Of a stretch of DNA of 64,000 nt, positions 1-8,875 are shown in pieces. Numbering within the stretch: position 1 is the first letter of the stretch; every line of letters starts with the position of its first letter. This DNA is from Lysobacter helvus (lineage in GTDB: Bacteria > Pseudomonadota > Gammaproteobacteria > Xanthomonadales > Xanthomonadaceae): positions 124,001 through 188,000 of the forward strand of contig NZ_AP024546.1 in assembly GCF_018406645.1 (NCBI RefSeq), read 5' to 3'. The translations under genes and the position numbers were made by a program. The notes under the pieces are model-generated. The model saw only the letters and a list, made by a program, of their open reading frames with translations. It was not told the origin of the DNA and ran no database searches.

Positions 1-907
1 CAAGCTCTCGCGCCGCGATCCCGACGACATGCTCGCCGGCGCGCGCGTCGAAGTGGCGCCGTACAAGCGCGATCCCGGCGACTTCGTGTTGTGGAAGCCC
101 TCGACGGACGACCTCCCCGGCTGGGATTCGCCGTGGGGCCGCGGCCGTCCCGGCTGGCACATCGAGTGCTCCGCGATGGCCGAAGCGCACCTCGGCGACA
201 CCATCGACATCCACGCCGGCGGCATCGACCTGCAGTTCCCGCACCACGAGAACGAAGTGGCGCAGAGCGAATGCGCGCACGGCGGAAAACCGTTCGCGCG
301 CTTCTGGCTGCACAACGGGATGCTGGTGTTCGGTGGCGCGAAGATGTCCAAGTCGGTGGGCAACGTCGAGCGCATCCACGACCTGCTCGCGAAGCACCCG
401 GCCGAAGCGCTGCGCCTGGCGTTGCTGTCGGCGCACTACCGCCAGCCGCTCGACTGGACGCCGGCGCTGATCGAACAATCCGTGCGCACGCTCGATCGCC
501 TGTACGGCACGTTGCGCGACCTCGCGGACGTGGACGCCGCGCCCGCGATCCCCGCGACGATCGAAGACGCGCTCGACGACGACCTCAACACGCCGCAGGC
601 GCTCGCCGAACTCGCCCGCATCGCCGGTGACGCACGCAAGGCCGAAGGGCCCGCGCGCCGCGAAGCGAAGGCCGCAGTGCTCGGGGCCGGGCTCGCGCTG
701 GGCCTGCTGCAACAGGCGCCCGAAGCCTGGTTCGCACGCGGTGCGTCCGAAGACGACGACACCCGCATCCAGGCCCTGATCGACGAACGCATCGCCGCCA
801 AGGCCGCGCGCGATTTCGCCCGCGCCGACGCCATCCGCCAACAGCTGGCCGACGAAGGCGTTCTCCTGGAAGACACGCCCCAGGGCGTACGCTGGAAGCG
901 TGCATGA
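1..907 (+). CDS. cysS: Cysteinyl-tRNA synthetase (5' end outside the window)
   Basis: Charges tRNA-Cys with cysteine in the cytoplasm. Only the C-terminal ~301 residues are present: the reading frame is open from base 2 and the start codon lies to the left. Visible class-I synthetase landmarks are the GWHIECS region, the [13 protein letters not shown] metal/adenylate motif, and KMSKS (bases ~343-357), which stabilises the transition state. The C-terminal DALRIA-type region and the final Cys-tRNA anticodon-binding tail are complete, ending in WKRA. The stop overlaps the next start (ATGA), so sufE is probably translationally coupled to it. Identification is secure. Confidence 0.97.
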   Translation, partial: KLSRRDPDDMLAGARVEVAPYKRDPGDFVLWKPSTDDLPGWDSPWGRGRPGWHIECSAMAEAHLGDTIDIHAGGIDLQFPHHENEVAQSECAHGGKPFARFWLHNGMLVFGGAKMSKSVGNVERIHDLLAKHPAEALRLALLSAHYRQPLDWTPALIEQSVRTLDRLYGTLRDLADVDAAPAIPATIEDALDDDLNTPQALAELARIAGDARKAEGPARREAKAAVLGAGLALGLLQQAPEAWFARGASEDDDTRIQALIDERIAAKAARDFARADAIRQQLADEGVLLEDTPQGVRWKRA

Positions 908-1362
908 ACCAGGTGGCTGGAATGAGCGACGCGTTGTTCCCGCTGGAGCCCAGCGCCGCGCAGGCGCAGGCCGCGATCGCCGAGGAGTTCGCGTTCTTCG
1001 GTGACTGGTCGGAGCGTTACCAGTACCTGATCGACCTCGGCCGCAAGCTGCCCGCGTTCCCCGATGCGCTGAAGACCGAAGACCATCGCCTGCACGGGTG
1101 CCAGTCGATGGTGTGGATCGTCGGCGAAGGCGACCGCGCGCGCCTGGATTTCCGCGCGATCAGCGACTCGGCGATCGTGTCGGGCCTGGCGTTCCTCGCG
1201 TTGCGCGTCTACTCGGGGCGTTCGGCGGACGAGATCCTCGCCACGGAACCTGCGTACATCGAAGAGATCGGCCTGTCGAAGCACCTGTCGCCCACGCGCA
1301 GCAACGGCCACGCCGCGCTGCTGGGCTTCATCCGCGACCGCGCACGGGCGATCGCCGCGTGA
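904..1362 (+). CDS. sufE: SufE-family cysteine desulfuration protein
   Basis: SufE accepts persulfide sulfur from the cysteine desulfurase SufS and passes it to the Fe-S scaffold. The protein of about 152 residues has the family's usual length and the conserved HGCQSMVW segment that carries the sulfur-accepting cysteine, plus the family C-terminal SPTRSNG segment. Two starts are possible. ATG 904 overlaps the cysS stop. ATG 922 (MSDALF) has a better placed AGGTGG five bases upstream. The gene overlaps the following MFS gene by four bases (GTGA). No sufS or sufBCD lies in the window, so it is uncoupled from the Suf operon here. Confidence 0.93.
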   Translation: MNQVAGMSDALFPLEPSAAQAQAAIAEEFAFFGDWSERYQYLIDLGRKLPAFPDALKTEDHRLHGCQSMVWIVGEGDRARLDFRAISDSAIVSGLAFLALRVYSGRSADEILATEPAYIEEIGLSKHLSPTRSNGHAALLGFIRDRARAIAA

Positions 1363-2600
1363 GCGAAGCCGTCGCCGCGGCCGCACCGGCGCCGCTGAAG
1401 AACCGCGCGTTCCTGCAACTGCTCAGCTATCGCATCCTGGCGATGCTGTCGTACCAGATCGTCGCGGTGACGGTGGGCTGGCACATCTACGAGATCACGC
1501 GCGATCCGCTCGCGCTGGGCCTGGTGGGGCTGGCGGAAGTGATCCCGTATTTCTGCGTCGCGCCGTTCGCCGGCTATCTGGTCGATCACCTGCGGCGGCG
1601 GCGTCTCGGCGCGCTTGCGTGTTCGGGGCTGGCGATCACCGCGTTCGTCTTGGTGTCGATCACGCAAGGCTGGCTCGATCCGCACGGCACGCTGCTGATC
1701 TACGCGGCGATCGCGCTCACCGGCACGGTGCGTTCGTTCCTGACGCCGATCTACAACACCTTGTTCGCGCGCGTGTTGCCGCGCGAGCAGTTCGCGCGCG
1801 GCGCGGGGTTCGGCAGCGTCGTGTTCCAGCTGGGACTCGTGCTCGGGCCCGCGTTCGGCGGCGCGCTGGTCGCGTGGGCCGGCAAGGGCGCGGCGTATGG
1901 CCTGGCCGCGGCGCTCGCACTCGCAGCGGCGATCGCGTTGCTGCTGATGCGGATCCACGAACCGCACCACGAAGGCGAACGCGCGCCCATCTTCGCCAGC
2001 ATCGGCGAAGGACTGCGCTTCGTGTTCGGCCACCAGATCCTGCTCGGCGCGCTCGCGCTCGACATGTTCGCCGTGTTGTTCGGCGGCGCGGTCGCGTTGC
2101 TGCCGGCCTTCATCAAGGACGTGCTGCACGCGGGGCCGGAAGCGCTCGGCATCCTGCGCGGTGCGCCGGCCGCGGGCGCGGTGATCGTCGGGTTGTGGCT
2201 GTCGCGCAAGCCGCCGGAACGCAACGCGGGCCGCCTGCTGCTGATGGCGGTGTTCGGCTTCGGGCTGTGCATCGTGTGCTTCGCGCTGTCGAAGAACATG
2301 TGGCTGTCGGCGGCGTTGCTATTCGCCTCCGGTGCATTCGACGGTGTGTCGGTGGTGCTGCGTTCGACCATCCTGCAGCTCGCCACGCCCGACGCGATGC
2401 GCGGGCGCGTGTCCGCGATCAACGGGATCTTCATCGGATCGTCGAACGAACTCGGTGCGTTCGAATCGGGCCTGGCGGCGAAGCTGCTGGGCCTGGTGCC
2501 GTCGGTGATCTTCGGCGGGTGCATGACGATGGGCATCGTCGCGGCGACCGCGAAGCTGGCGCCGAAGTTGCGCAAGCTGGACTTGCGCGAGCTGCACTAA
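1359..2600 (+). CDS. MFS transporter (EntS/MFS_3-like exporter)
   Basis: Inner-membrane major facilitator protein of 413 residues. The GTG start at 1359 overlaps the sufE stop; an in-frame extension to 1098 would lie wholly inside sufE and is rejected. About 12 hydrophobic segments can be followed along the sequence. The cytoplasmic loop after TM2 reads VDHLRRRRLG, a degenerate MFS signature, and DAMRGRVSAINGIFIGSSNELG in the second half resembles the EntS/MFS_3 branch. Members of this branch export siderophores or drugs, but the substrate cannot be read from sequence. A terminator-like hairpin follows 2 bp after the stop. Confidence 0.85.
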   Translation: MSEAVAAAAPAPLKNRAFLQLLSYRILAMLSYQIVAVTVGWHIYEITRDPLALGLVGLAEVIPYFCVAPFAGYLVDHLRRRRLGALACSGLAITAFVLVSITQGWLDPHGTLLIYAAIALTGTVRSFLTPIYNTLFARVLPREQFARGAGFGSVVFQLGLVLGPAFGGALVAWAGKGAAYGLAAALALAAAIALLLMRIHEPHHEGERAPIFASIGEGLRFVFGHQILLGALALDMFAVLFGGAVALLPAFIKDVLHAGPEALGILRGAPAAGAVIVGLWLSRKPPERNAGRLLLMAVFGFGLCIVCFALSKNMWLSAALLFASGAFDGVSVVLRSTILQLATPDAMRGRVSAINGIFIGSSNELGAFESGLAAKLLGLVPSVIFGGCMTMGIVAATAKLAPKLRKLDLRELH

Positions 2601-2601
2601 C

Positions 2602-2626
2602 AAAAAGCCCCGCTTCCGCGGGGCTT
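2602..2626. terminator. Rho-independent terminator, shared by convergent genes
   Basis: An 8-bp GC stem (AGCCCCGC / GCGGGGCT) with a TTCC loop. The A-run on its left becomes a U-run on the minus strand, so it best terminates the dksA-like gene and may also stop readthrough from the MFS gene. Confidence 0.75.
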
Positions 2627-2627
2627 C

Positions 2628-2657
2628 CTGGATCCCCGCCTGCGCGGGAATGACGGG
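2628..2657. repeat. REP-like half-repeat
   Basis: GGATCCCCGCCTGCGCGGGA followed by ATGACGG is a variant of the inverted-repeat family also seen at 5477-5546 and 7396-7470. It lies between the terminator and the dksA-like stop. Confidence 0.6.
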
Positions 2658-2666
2658 CGATGGAAC

Positions 2667-3740
2667 TCAGTCGCCCATCTGCTTCTGCAAGTGCTCCCAA
2701 CGCTCCTGCTCGTCGATCGTGCGCTCGGCGGTGAGGCGCGCTTCGAGGCGCTCCAGGCCGATCTCTTCGCCCGAGTCCACGCTGTAGCCGTATTCGCCGG
2801 CATCCAGGCGCTTGAGCGTGCTGTCGATCTTGCCGATCAGCTTGCGGTAGCGGTCGCGCGTGCGCAGTTCGAGCGAGTTCTCGGTCTCGCGCGTCGCACG
2901 TTCGGCTTCGTCGCCGACGTCGCGCACTTCGTCCTTGAGGTTCTCGATGGTCTGCTTGGATTCCTCGACCAGGTCGCTGCGCCAGGACAGCAGGCGCTGG
3001 CGGAAGTACTCGACCTGCAACGGGCTCATGTACTCCTCGTCATTCGAGGGCTTGTAGCCCTGCGGGATGACGGGACGACCCGTGGTCTCATCGTTCTTGT
3101 ACTGCACGACCTTCACTTTTCCCCGCGGCGTGGGCGCAGCCGGACGGGCTGCGACGGCAACCGCCACTTTCCCCTCCGGACGTGGGCGCGACGTGACGGC
3201 GGCCGACGTGGTGGCCGACTTCGGTGCGCTTGCGGTGGCGGGCTTGGTGGCCTTGGCCGGGGTGGCGACGGGCTTTGCCACCGGTGCGTCGAACGGTGCG
3301 CTCGTCGTGGCGGGCTTGGCGGCGGGCTTCTTCACTGCGGCCGGCGCGGACTTCGCGACGGGTGCGGCTTTGACAGGTGCGGCTTTTGCGGGTGCGGTTT
3401 TGATGGGTGCGGCCTTCATCGGCGCGGCCTTCGCAGGCGCGGCCTTGGTGGGGGCAGCCTTGGCTGCCGGCTTCTGCGCGGCTTTCGCCGGTGCAGCAGC
3501 CTTCTTGACGGGTGCAGGTTTCTTCGCGACGGGCTTGGCGACGGGCTTCTTCGCCGGCGCTGCCTTCTTCGCGACCGGCTTCTTCGCCGGGGCTGCCTTC
3601 TTCGCTACGGGTTTCTTCGCCGGCGTCGCCTTTTTGGCGGGCACGGCTTTCTTCGCGGCGGGCTTCTTCGCTGCCGGCTTGGCGGCGCTGGTCTTCTTCG
3701 CGGCCTTGGCGGCCTTCTTCGCTGGTTTCTTCGCTGCCAC
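2667..3740 (-). CDS. dksA: DksA-like protein with Lys/Ala/Pro-rich tail, lacking the zinc cysteines
   Basis: DksA binds in the RNA polymerase secondary channel and works with ppGpp on rRNA and amino-acid promoters. Of 357 residues, roughly the first 190 are low-complexity repeats of the [11 protein letters not shown] type (histone-H1-like, probably nucleic-acid binding or disordered). The last ~150 are the DksA fold: coiled coil, [14 protein letters not shown], then the globular [12 protein letters not shown] ... [14 protein letters not shown]. The four zinc-ligand cysteines of E. coli DksA are replaced by S, S, T and E, so this is a Cys-less form. At the coiled-coil tip the DxxDxA motif reads DEAERA. 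The long tail is usual in Xanthomonadaceae. Confidence 0.88.
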   Translation of the reverse strand: MAAKKPAKKAAKAAKKTSAAKPAAKKPAAKKAVPAKKATPAKKPVAKKAAPAKKPVAKKAAPAKKPVAKPVAKKPAPVKKAAAPAKAAQKPAAKAAPTKAAPAKAAPMKAAPIKTAPAKAAPVKAAPVAKSAPAAVKKPAAKPATTSAPFDAPVAKPVATPAKATKPATASAPKSATTSAAVTSRPRPEGKVAVAVAARPAAPTPRGKVKVVQYKNDETTGRPVIPQGYKPSNDEEYMSPLQVEYFRQRLLSWRSDLVEESKQTIENLKDEVRDVGDEAERATRETENSLELRTRDRYRKLIGKIDSTLKRLDAGEYGYSVDSGEEIGLERLEARLTAERTIDEQERWEHLQKQMGD

Positions 3741-3860
3741 GAGCGTGACGTCCTCGTTCCCTTGAGGCGGGAAAGCGCGCTGTTATACCCTGCCCCGCCG
3801 GGTGCGGCAACCCGCGCAACATCGTCCCGCCACGCCTATACGAGGACCGGTTTGCGCACC

Positions 3861-4079
3861 GTGATCGACCGTCTGCTCATCGGCTGCCTGCGCGCCTACA
3901 AGCGCTGGATCAGCCCGTTGCTCGGCCCGCGCTGCCGATTCGCACCCACGTGTTCGGAGTACGCGATGGAAGCCGTGGCACGCTACGGTGCCCTGCGCGG
4001 CAGCTGGCTCGCCGCGCGCCGCGTCGCGCGCTGCCATCCCTTCCACCCCGGCGGGCACGATCCCGTGCCGCCACGCTGA
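3861..4079 (+). CDS. yidD: Membrane-protein insertion efficiency factor YidD
   Basis: Small (about 72 residues) membrane-associated protein that assists YidC-dependent insertion. The family signature is clear: [28 protein letters not shown], then [14 protein letters not shown]. The start is a GTG at 3861 (VIDRLL...). A TTG at 3852 with GAGG upstream is an alternative. The gene is not in the usual rpmH-rnpA-yidD-yidC cluster. It sits 23 bp upstream of the dihydroorotase gene and may be cotranscribed with it. Confidence 0.9.
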   Translation: MIDRLLIGCLRAYKRWISPLLGPRCRFAPTCSEYAMEAVARYGALRGSWLAARRVARCHPFHPGGHDPVPPR

Positions 4080-4102
4080 TCCGCATTCAGAAGGAACTCC
4101 GC

Positions 4103-5464
4103 ATGCCCCCCATCGCGAGCAAGCCCACGCTGATCGTCAACGCCCGCCTCGTCAGCGACGGCCGCGAATTCGAATCCGACCTGCGCATGGAGAACGGGCG
4201 CATCGCGCAGATCGGCACCGGCCTGTCCGCGCGCGAAGGCGAACACGTCGTGGATGCCGCCGGGCGCCGCGTGCTGCCCGGGATGATCGACGACCAGGTG
4301 CACTTCCGCGAACCGGGCATGGAATACAAGGCGGACATCGCCACCGAGTCCGCGGCCGCGGTGGCCGGCGGGCTCACCAGCTTCATGGACATGCCCAACA
4401 CCAACCCGCCCACGCTGGACGCGGCGGCGCTGGAAGACAAGTACGCGCGCGCCGCGGGACGGGCACGCGCCAACTATGGCTTCTACATGGGCGCCAGCAA
4501 CGACAACCTGGAAGCGGTGAAGGCGATCGATCCGCTGCGCACGCCGGGCGTGAAGGTGTTCATGGGCGCCTCCACCGGCAACATGCTGGTCGACAACCCG
4601 GAGACCCTGGACGCGATCTTCAAGTACGCGCCCACGCCGATCATCACGCACTGCGAAGACACGCCGATGATCGACGCCACCCTGGCGCAGTTCAAGGCGC
4701 GCTTCGGCGACGACATCCCGGCCGAATTCCACGCCGACATCCGCTCGCGCCAGGCGTGCATGAAGTCCACGCTGCTCGCGCTGGAGCTGGCCCGCCGCAA
4801 CGATTCGCGCCTGCACGTGCTGCACATCAGCACCGCCGACGAGCTGGCCCTGTTCGAACGCGGCCCGCTCATCCGCGGCGACGGCACGCGCAAGCGCATC
4901 ACCGCCGAAACCTGCATCCACTTCCTGCGCTTCGACCGCGCCGATTACGCGACGCTCGGGCACCTGATCAAGTGCAATCCGTCGATCAAGGAAGCCAGCG
5001 ATCGCGAGGCGTTGATCGCCGCGGTCGCCGAGGACGTGATCGACGTGCTGGCAACGGACCATGCGCCGCACACGCTCGAAGAGAAGTCACGCCCCTACAC
5101 CGGCGCGCCGAGCGGCCTGCCGCTGGTGCAGTACGCGCTGGTCGCGGCGCTGGAACTGGTGCGCGAAGGCAAGCTCACCACCGCGCAGGTGGTGCAGAAG
5201 GTGTCGCATGCGCCGGCGCAGTTGTTCGACGTGGCGCAGCGCGGGTTCCTGCGCGAAGGCTTTGCTGCGGACATCGTGCTGATCGACGACACGCCGTTCA
5301 CCGTGCGCCGCGAGGACGTGCTGTCGAAGTGCGGCTGGTCGCCGTTCGAAGGCCGCACGTTCCATTCGCGCATCGGCGCCACGTGGGTGAATGGCGAACT
5401 GGTGTGGGACGGCAGCCAACTGGCGGGGACGCCGAACGGGCAGAGGCTGGAATTCGCGCGGTGA
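4103..5464 (+). CDS. pyrC: Dihydroorotase (class I, DQVH subtype)
   Basis: Catalyses the reversible cyclisation of carbamoyl-aspartate to dihydroorotate in pyrimidine synthesis. 453 residues, with ATG preceded by AAGGAA. Visible amidohydrolase features are GMIDDQVHFREPG near residue 62, the metal-bridging lysine region VKVFMGAS, metal histidines in THCED and LHISTA, and the catalytic Asp in LATDHAPH. The usual HxH pair reads QVH. This is the known variant of the subtype seen in Bacteroidetes and Xanthomonads, so it is not a sign of inactivity. It follows yidD and precedes an M23 lipoprotein on the same strand. Confidence 0.93.
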   Translation: MPPIASKPTLIVNARLVSDGREFESDLRMENGRIAQIGTGLSAREGEHVVDAAGRRVLPGMIDDQVHFREPGMEYKADIATESAAAVAGGLTSFMDMPNTNPPTLDAAALEDKYARAAGRARANYGFYMGASNDNLEAVKAIDPLRTPGVKVFMGASTGNMLVDNPETLDAIFKYAPTPIITHCEDTPMIDATLAQFKARFGDDIPAEFHADIRSRQACMKSTLLALELARRNDSRLHVLHISTADELALFERGPLIRGDGTRKRITAETCIHFLRFDRADYATLGHLIKCNPSIKEASDREALIAAVAEDVIDVLATDHAPHTLEEKSRPYTGAPSGLPLVQYALVAALELVREGKLTTAQVVQKVSHAPAQLFDVAQRGFLREGFAADIVLIDDTPFTVRREDVLSKCGWSPFEGRTFHSRIGATWVNGELVWDGSQLAGTPNGQRLEFAR

Positions 5465-5469
5465 GGTCG

Positions 5470-6396
5470 ATGGCGCGTCATTCCCGCGAAGGCGGGAAAC
5501 CGGGGCTTCGTCGCGCTTCGTGGATTCCCGCCTTCGCGGGAATGACGGCTTTGTTGCTTTCAGGCTGCGCTTCCAATCCGGGCACCGGCGCGGTCATCAC
5601 GCCGCCGACGACGCACGCGCGCACGACCTACGTGCTCCCGGACGAAGTCCAGCAAGGCGCCCTCGTCATCGGCCACACGCATCCCGACGCGCGCGTCGAA
5701 TATGCCGGACGCGTGGTGCGCGTCGCGCCGGATGGCACGTTCGCGATCGGCGTGGCGCGCGATGCGCCCGCCTCGATCGTCGTCGCGATCACGCCGCCGT
5801 CGTCGGCGCCCATCGAACACCGCATCACCGTCACGCCGCGCGATTTCCCGGTCGAACGCATCACCGGCGTGCCGCCGCAAACCGTGTCGCCGCCGCCGGA
5901 GATCGCCGCGCGCATCGAACGCGAACAGGCCGCCGTCGCCGCCGCGCGCACGCGCGACGATGCGCGCAGCGATTTTGCACAGGCCTTCATCTGGCCGGTG
6001 CGCGGCCGCATCAGCGGACGCTTCGGCAACCGGCGCGTGTACGTCTTGAAGGACGGCACGGACGTCCCGCAGGCGCCGCATTCGGGCATGGACATCGCGG
6101 CGCCCACGGGCACGCCGGTGCTGGCGCCAGCGGCGGGCATCGTCACGTTCGCGGCCACCGACCTCTATCTCACCGGCGGCACGCTGCTGCTCGACCACGG
6201 CCACGGCGTGAGTTCGAATTTCCTGCACCTGTCGCGCATCGATGTGCACGTGGGCGATCGCGTCGCGCAGGGCCAGGTGATCGGCGCCGTCGGCGCGACC
6301 GGGCGCGCGAGCGGGCCGCACCTGCATTGGGGCATGAACTGGTTCGAGGTGCGGATCGATCCGCTGCTGGTGCTGGGGGACGACGCGACGCGTTAA
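5470..6396 (+). CDS. M23-family peptidoglycan peptidase, lipoprotein
   Basis: Probable outer-membrane-anchored zinc endopeptidase acting on peptidoglycan cross-links. The C-terminal half (from about residue 175) carries the LytM/M23 ligands: H and D in PHSGMDIAAPTG, and the HLHWG motif near the end. A lipobox LLLSGC lies at about residues 31-36 when ATG 5470 is used (308 residues). The first ~25 residues are then encoded by a REP-like element. The internal ATG at 5543 gives only eight residues before the lipobox cysteine. The middle region (residues 40-150) looks like an Ig-like linker. All catalytic residues are present, so it should be active. Confidence 0.85.
   Translation: MARHSREGGKPGLRRASWIPAFAGMTALLLSGCASNPGTGAVITPPTTHARTTYVLPDEVQQGALVIGHTHPDARVEYAGRVVRVAPDGTFAIGVARDAPASIVVAITPPSSAPIEHRITVTPRDFPVERITGVPPQTVSPPPEIAARIEREQAAVAAARTRDDARSDFAQAFIWPVRGRISGRFGNRRVYVLKDGTDVPQAPHSGMDIAAPTGTPVLAPAAGIVTFAATDLYLTGGTLLLDHGHGVSSNFLHLSRIDVHVGDRVAQGQVIGAVGATGRASGPHLHWGMNWFEVRIDPLLVLGDDATR
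5477..5546. repeat. REP-like inverted repeat pair inside a coding start
   Basis: Two arms (GTCATTCCCGCGAAGGCGGG and its inverse) face each other over about 70 bp. The element overlaps the 5' end of the M23 peptidase gene and is translated as part of its N-terminus if the ATG at 5470 is used. Confidence 0.8.
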
Positions 6397-7316
6397 GCGT
6401 GCGCGCCCGACACCCGCGCCACCGCATCGTGCGGGTGCAGGCTTTCGAAGTGCGCTACGCGCACGTCCCAGCGTTCGACGCGCGCATCGCTGGCCAGCGC
6501 GGCCGCCACGCGGCGCGCGGCGTCCTCGCAGAACATCAGGTTGGCGGCGTTGAGTTCGGCGAAGGCCTGTTCGTCCTCGCGCTTCACCGCCGTCTGCACC
6601 GGCGTGCCGAGCGCGGCTTCCACCGCATCGACGAGCGGGAGCAGCGGGAGTTCGTCGAAGGCCGGGCGCAAGGTCACGCGCACGTCGGCGCGGCTGCGCT
6701 GTGCGTGCGGCGTGGCGGCCAGGCCGCGTTCGGACGCAAGCCATTCGCCCACGACCTGCGGCGACAACGGGCGCGCGGCGGCGAAGTCTTCGTTGAAGCG
6801 ATCGGCGTTGCGCTGGCGCGAGAGCGCAGCCGACGCGGGGCACGTGCTCGAATACTCGACGGCGAAGCCGAGCACGAGCTGCAGGTGGCCGTCGGCGAGT
6901 TCGGCGTCGATCGACACGGGGTAGCGCTTCCAGCCCAGGTGTCCGCTCGCCAGCGCGGGACGCTGCAGCAGATGGTCGTAGCGGACCTGCAGGCGCGCGC
7001 GCGTCGACAGGCCAGCCTGCGAATCGATGAAGCCCTGCAGCACGCGGCGCAGGCCCGGCGCGGTGATCGCTTCGCGCGCGAAGGCCTGCTGCAACTGCAG
7101 GTACAGGCGCGACATGTGGATGCCGCGCGCGTCGGCATCGCGCAGGTCCACGGCGACATCGACATCGGCGGCGACCTGCACGGTCGCGCCTTCCGCGTCA
7201 TGCACGCGCACCGGCACCGCGACGCGATCCATGCCCACCCAGTCGAGCGGGCGTGCGAGCGCAGCCGCTTCGAAGGCGACATCGGGGAGCTGGGCGGGGC
7301 CTTGCGTGGAGGACAT
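6393..7316 (-). CDS. folE2: GTP cyclohydrolase FolE2 (type IB)
   Basis: Converts GTP to dihydroneopterin triphosphate, the first step of folate and queuosine precursor synthesis; the FolE2 type works with metals other than zinc. 307 residues from the ATG at 7316 (MSSTQGPAQ). Upstream in-frame codons come from a REP element and are rejected. The conserved GIHMSRLY segment and the STCPASAALSRQ active-site cysteine segment are present, as are the NANLMFCEDAARR and FESLHPHDAVA C-terminal blocks typical of the family. It is convergent with the M23 gene (4-bp overlap of ends). Confidence 0.93.
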   Translation of the reverse strand: MSSTQGPAQLPDVAFEAAALARPLDWVGMDRVAVPVRVHDAEGATVQVAADVDVAVDLRDADARGIHMSRLYLQLQQAFAREAITAPGLRRVLQGFIDSQAGLSTRARLQVRYDHLLQRPALASGHLGWKRYPVSIDAELADGHLQLVLGFAVEYSSTCPASAALSRQRNADRFNEDFAAARPLSPQVVGEWLASERGLAATPHAQRSRADVRVTLRPAFDELPLLPLVDAVEAALGTPVQTAVKREDEQAFAELNAANLMFCEDAARRVAAALASDARVERWDVRVAHFESLHPHDAVARVSGAHA

Positions 7317-7395
7317 CGGGGGTTCGCCGGGGGAATGCGAAGGCGCGCATTGTAGCGGCGCGGCGAGCGGGGCCGTGTCGACGCGGCCGGAACAG

Positions 7396-7470
7396 GTCAT
7401 TCCCGCGAAGGCGGGAATCCAGGCCGACGCGCCCATCGGATCGATGGGTTCCCGCCTTCGCGGGAACGAC
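7396..7470. repeat. REP-like inverted repeat pair
   Basis: Facing arms GTCATTCCCGCGAAGGCGGG and CCCGCCTTCGCGGGAACGAC form a 75-bp long-stem structure. It fills the gap between the folE2 start and the end of the squalene/phytoene-synthase-like gene. Confidence 0.8.
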
Positions 7471-7475
7471 GAGCG

Positions 7476-8186
7476 CTAGCGCCTTGCGGCGCGCCAGCTT
7501 GCACCCAGTGCTCGCCAGGCCGGCAGCGGCGTCGCGGGGGCCGCGCCCTTCGAGAATCCGAGCAGGCGCTTGCGCAGCAACGTGGCGTAGAGGCGCCCCG
7601 CCACCGCGCCTTCGTGCGGGATGGGCCAGCGATTCCACAATTCGCGCGCCCAGGTCCGCGGCGCATCCGGCGCCGACGCGAAGGCTTGCGGCACCGCGCC
7701 TGCATCCAGCAGGAAGAGTTGTTCCGCCAGCAGGCCTGCGACGACGCTCGGCACCGGGGCCGCGTCCGACGGCGAGGCGAACAGCCGCGTGGAGATCGAC
7801 GACAGCGCTTGCGCATGCGGCACGAGGCGCGCGAACGCTTCGTCTTCGTTGGCGGCACGCTGGCGCGATGCGGCCAGCGACGCCAGGCTCGCGCCCAGGT
7901 CGCCCCACGGCGCGGCTTCGCGCTGCAACACGTTGCCCAGCGGATGGCGGCGCATGCCGCGCGCCCAGCCCTGCAGTTCTTCGGCCCACCACGCGAGCTT
8001 CGCTTCGCCGGGGCGCGGATCGGCGCCGCCCCACGCGGCTTGCACCAGTTCGCTGCGCAAGGCGAACCACGCCTGCGCGCGCTCGCGATGCATGAACGGC
8101 ACGAAGGGTTCGGCGAAGGTCCACTCGGGCCAGTGCGCGCGCCACTTTTCCAGCGCGCTGTCGACCGCCGGATCGCGCACGGGCAT
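7476..8186 (-). CDS. Squalene/phytoene-synthase-like protein
   Basis: 236 residues from the ATG at 8186, which overlaps the gph stop (ATGA). The N-terminal half (FMHRERAQAWFALRSELVQA, then AKLAWWAEELQGWARG and HPLG) matches the start of trans-isoprenyl synthase folds. The Asp-rich substrate motifs DxxxD are not evident, so catalysis as a true squalene or phytoene synthase is doubtful. It ends an overlapping minus-strand run with ubiG and gph, which hints at, but does not prove, a role near isoprenoid or quinone metabolism. Confidence 0.6.
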   Translation of the reverse strand: MPVRDPAVDSALEKWRAHWPEWTFAEPFVPFMHRERAQAWFALRSELVQAAWGGADPRPGEAKLAWWAEELQGWARGMRRHPLGNVLQREAAPWGDLGASLASLAASRQRAANEDEAFARLVPHAQALSSISTRLFASPSDAAPVPSVVAGLLAEQLFLLDAGAVPQAFASAPDAPRTWARELWNRWPIPHEGAVAGRLYATLLRKRLLGFSKGAAPATPLPAWRALGASWRAARR

Positions 8187-8875
8187 CACGCCGGCCACGC
8201 AGCGGCGTCCAGCAACTGGCGCGGCGTTTCGACGAGCACGTCGCCCTGCCACGCTTGCGGATCGTCTTCGTCCAGGCGATAGCCCCACAGCGCGACGACC
8301 GAACGCATGCGCGCAGCACGCGCGGCGGCGATGTCGCGTTCGTCGTCGCCGACGTACACGCAATCGGCGGGCGCGACGCCCATCGCGTCGGCCGCGTGCA
8401 GCAACGGCAGCGGATGCGGCTTGCGCTGCGGCAGCGTGTCGCCGCCGATCAGCACGGCGCAGCGCGTTTCCCAGCCGAGCAGCGGCATCAGCTTGCGCGC
8501 GAGGTATTCGGGTTTGTTGGTGACGATGCCCCACGCGCAGCCGTCGGCTTCGAGCGCGGCGAGCATCTCCGCGACGCCGTCGAACAGTTCGCCGTGGTGG
8601 CCGAGTTCGCGTTCGTAGATTTCGAGGAACTCGGGGATCCAGCCGTTGCGCTCGTCGGCATCGACATCGGGGAATGCGGCCGCGGCCATCGCGCGCGCGC
8701 CTTTCGACACGACCGGGCGCAACGCGTCCATCGCCATCGGGCCGCGTCCGCGCGCGGCGCGCATCGCGTTCACCGTGGCGAGCATGTCCGGCGCGCTGTC
8801 GAGCAGCGTGCCGTCCAGGTCGAACAGCACGGCGCGCGGGAAGCGGGGCGCGCTGGCTTGCTGCGATGCACTCAT
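8186..8875 (-). CDS. gph: Phosphoglycolate phosphatase (HAD family)
   Basis: Dephosphorylates 2-phosphoglycolate formed during repair of oxidised DNA ends. 229 residues. The HAD motifs are in order: [13 protein letters not shown] (nucleophile and acid Asp); [34 protein letters not shown]. The start ATG overlaps the ubiG stop (ATGA). Conserved linkage of gph with ubiG is known in gammaproteobacteria. Confidence 0.92.
   Translation of the reverse strand: MSASQQASAPRFPRAVLFDLDGTLLDSAPDMLATVNAMRAARGRGPMAMDALRPVVSKGARAMAAAAFPDVDADERNGWIPEFLEIYERELGHHGELFDGVAEMLAALEADGCAWGIVTNKPEYLARKLMPLLGWETRCAVLIGGDTLPQRKPHPLPLLHAADAMGVAPADCVYVGDDERDIAAARAARMRSVVALWGYRLDEDDPQAWQGDVLVETPRQLLDAAAWPA

Noticed and set aside
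3067-3765. Plus-strand Ala/Gly/Phe-rich frame
   Set aside because: It is the complement of the DksA Lys/Ala/Pro repeats.
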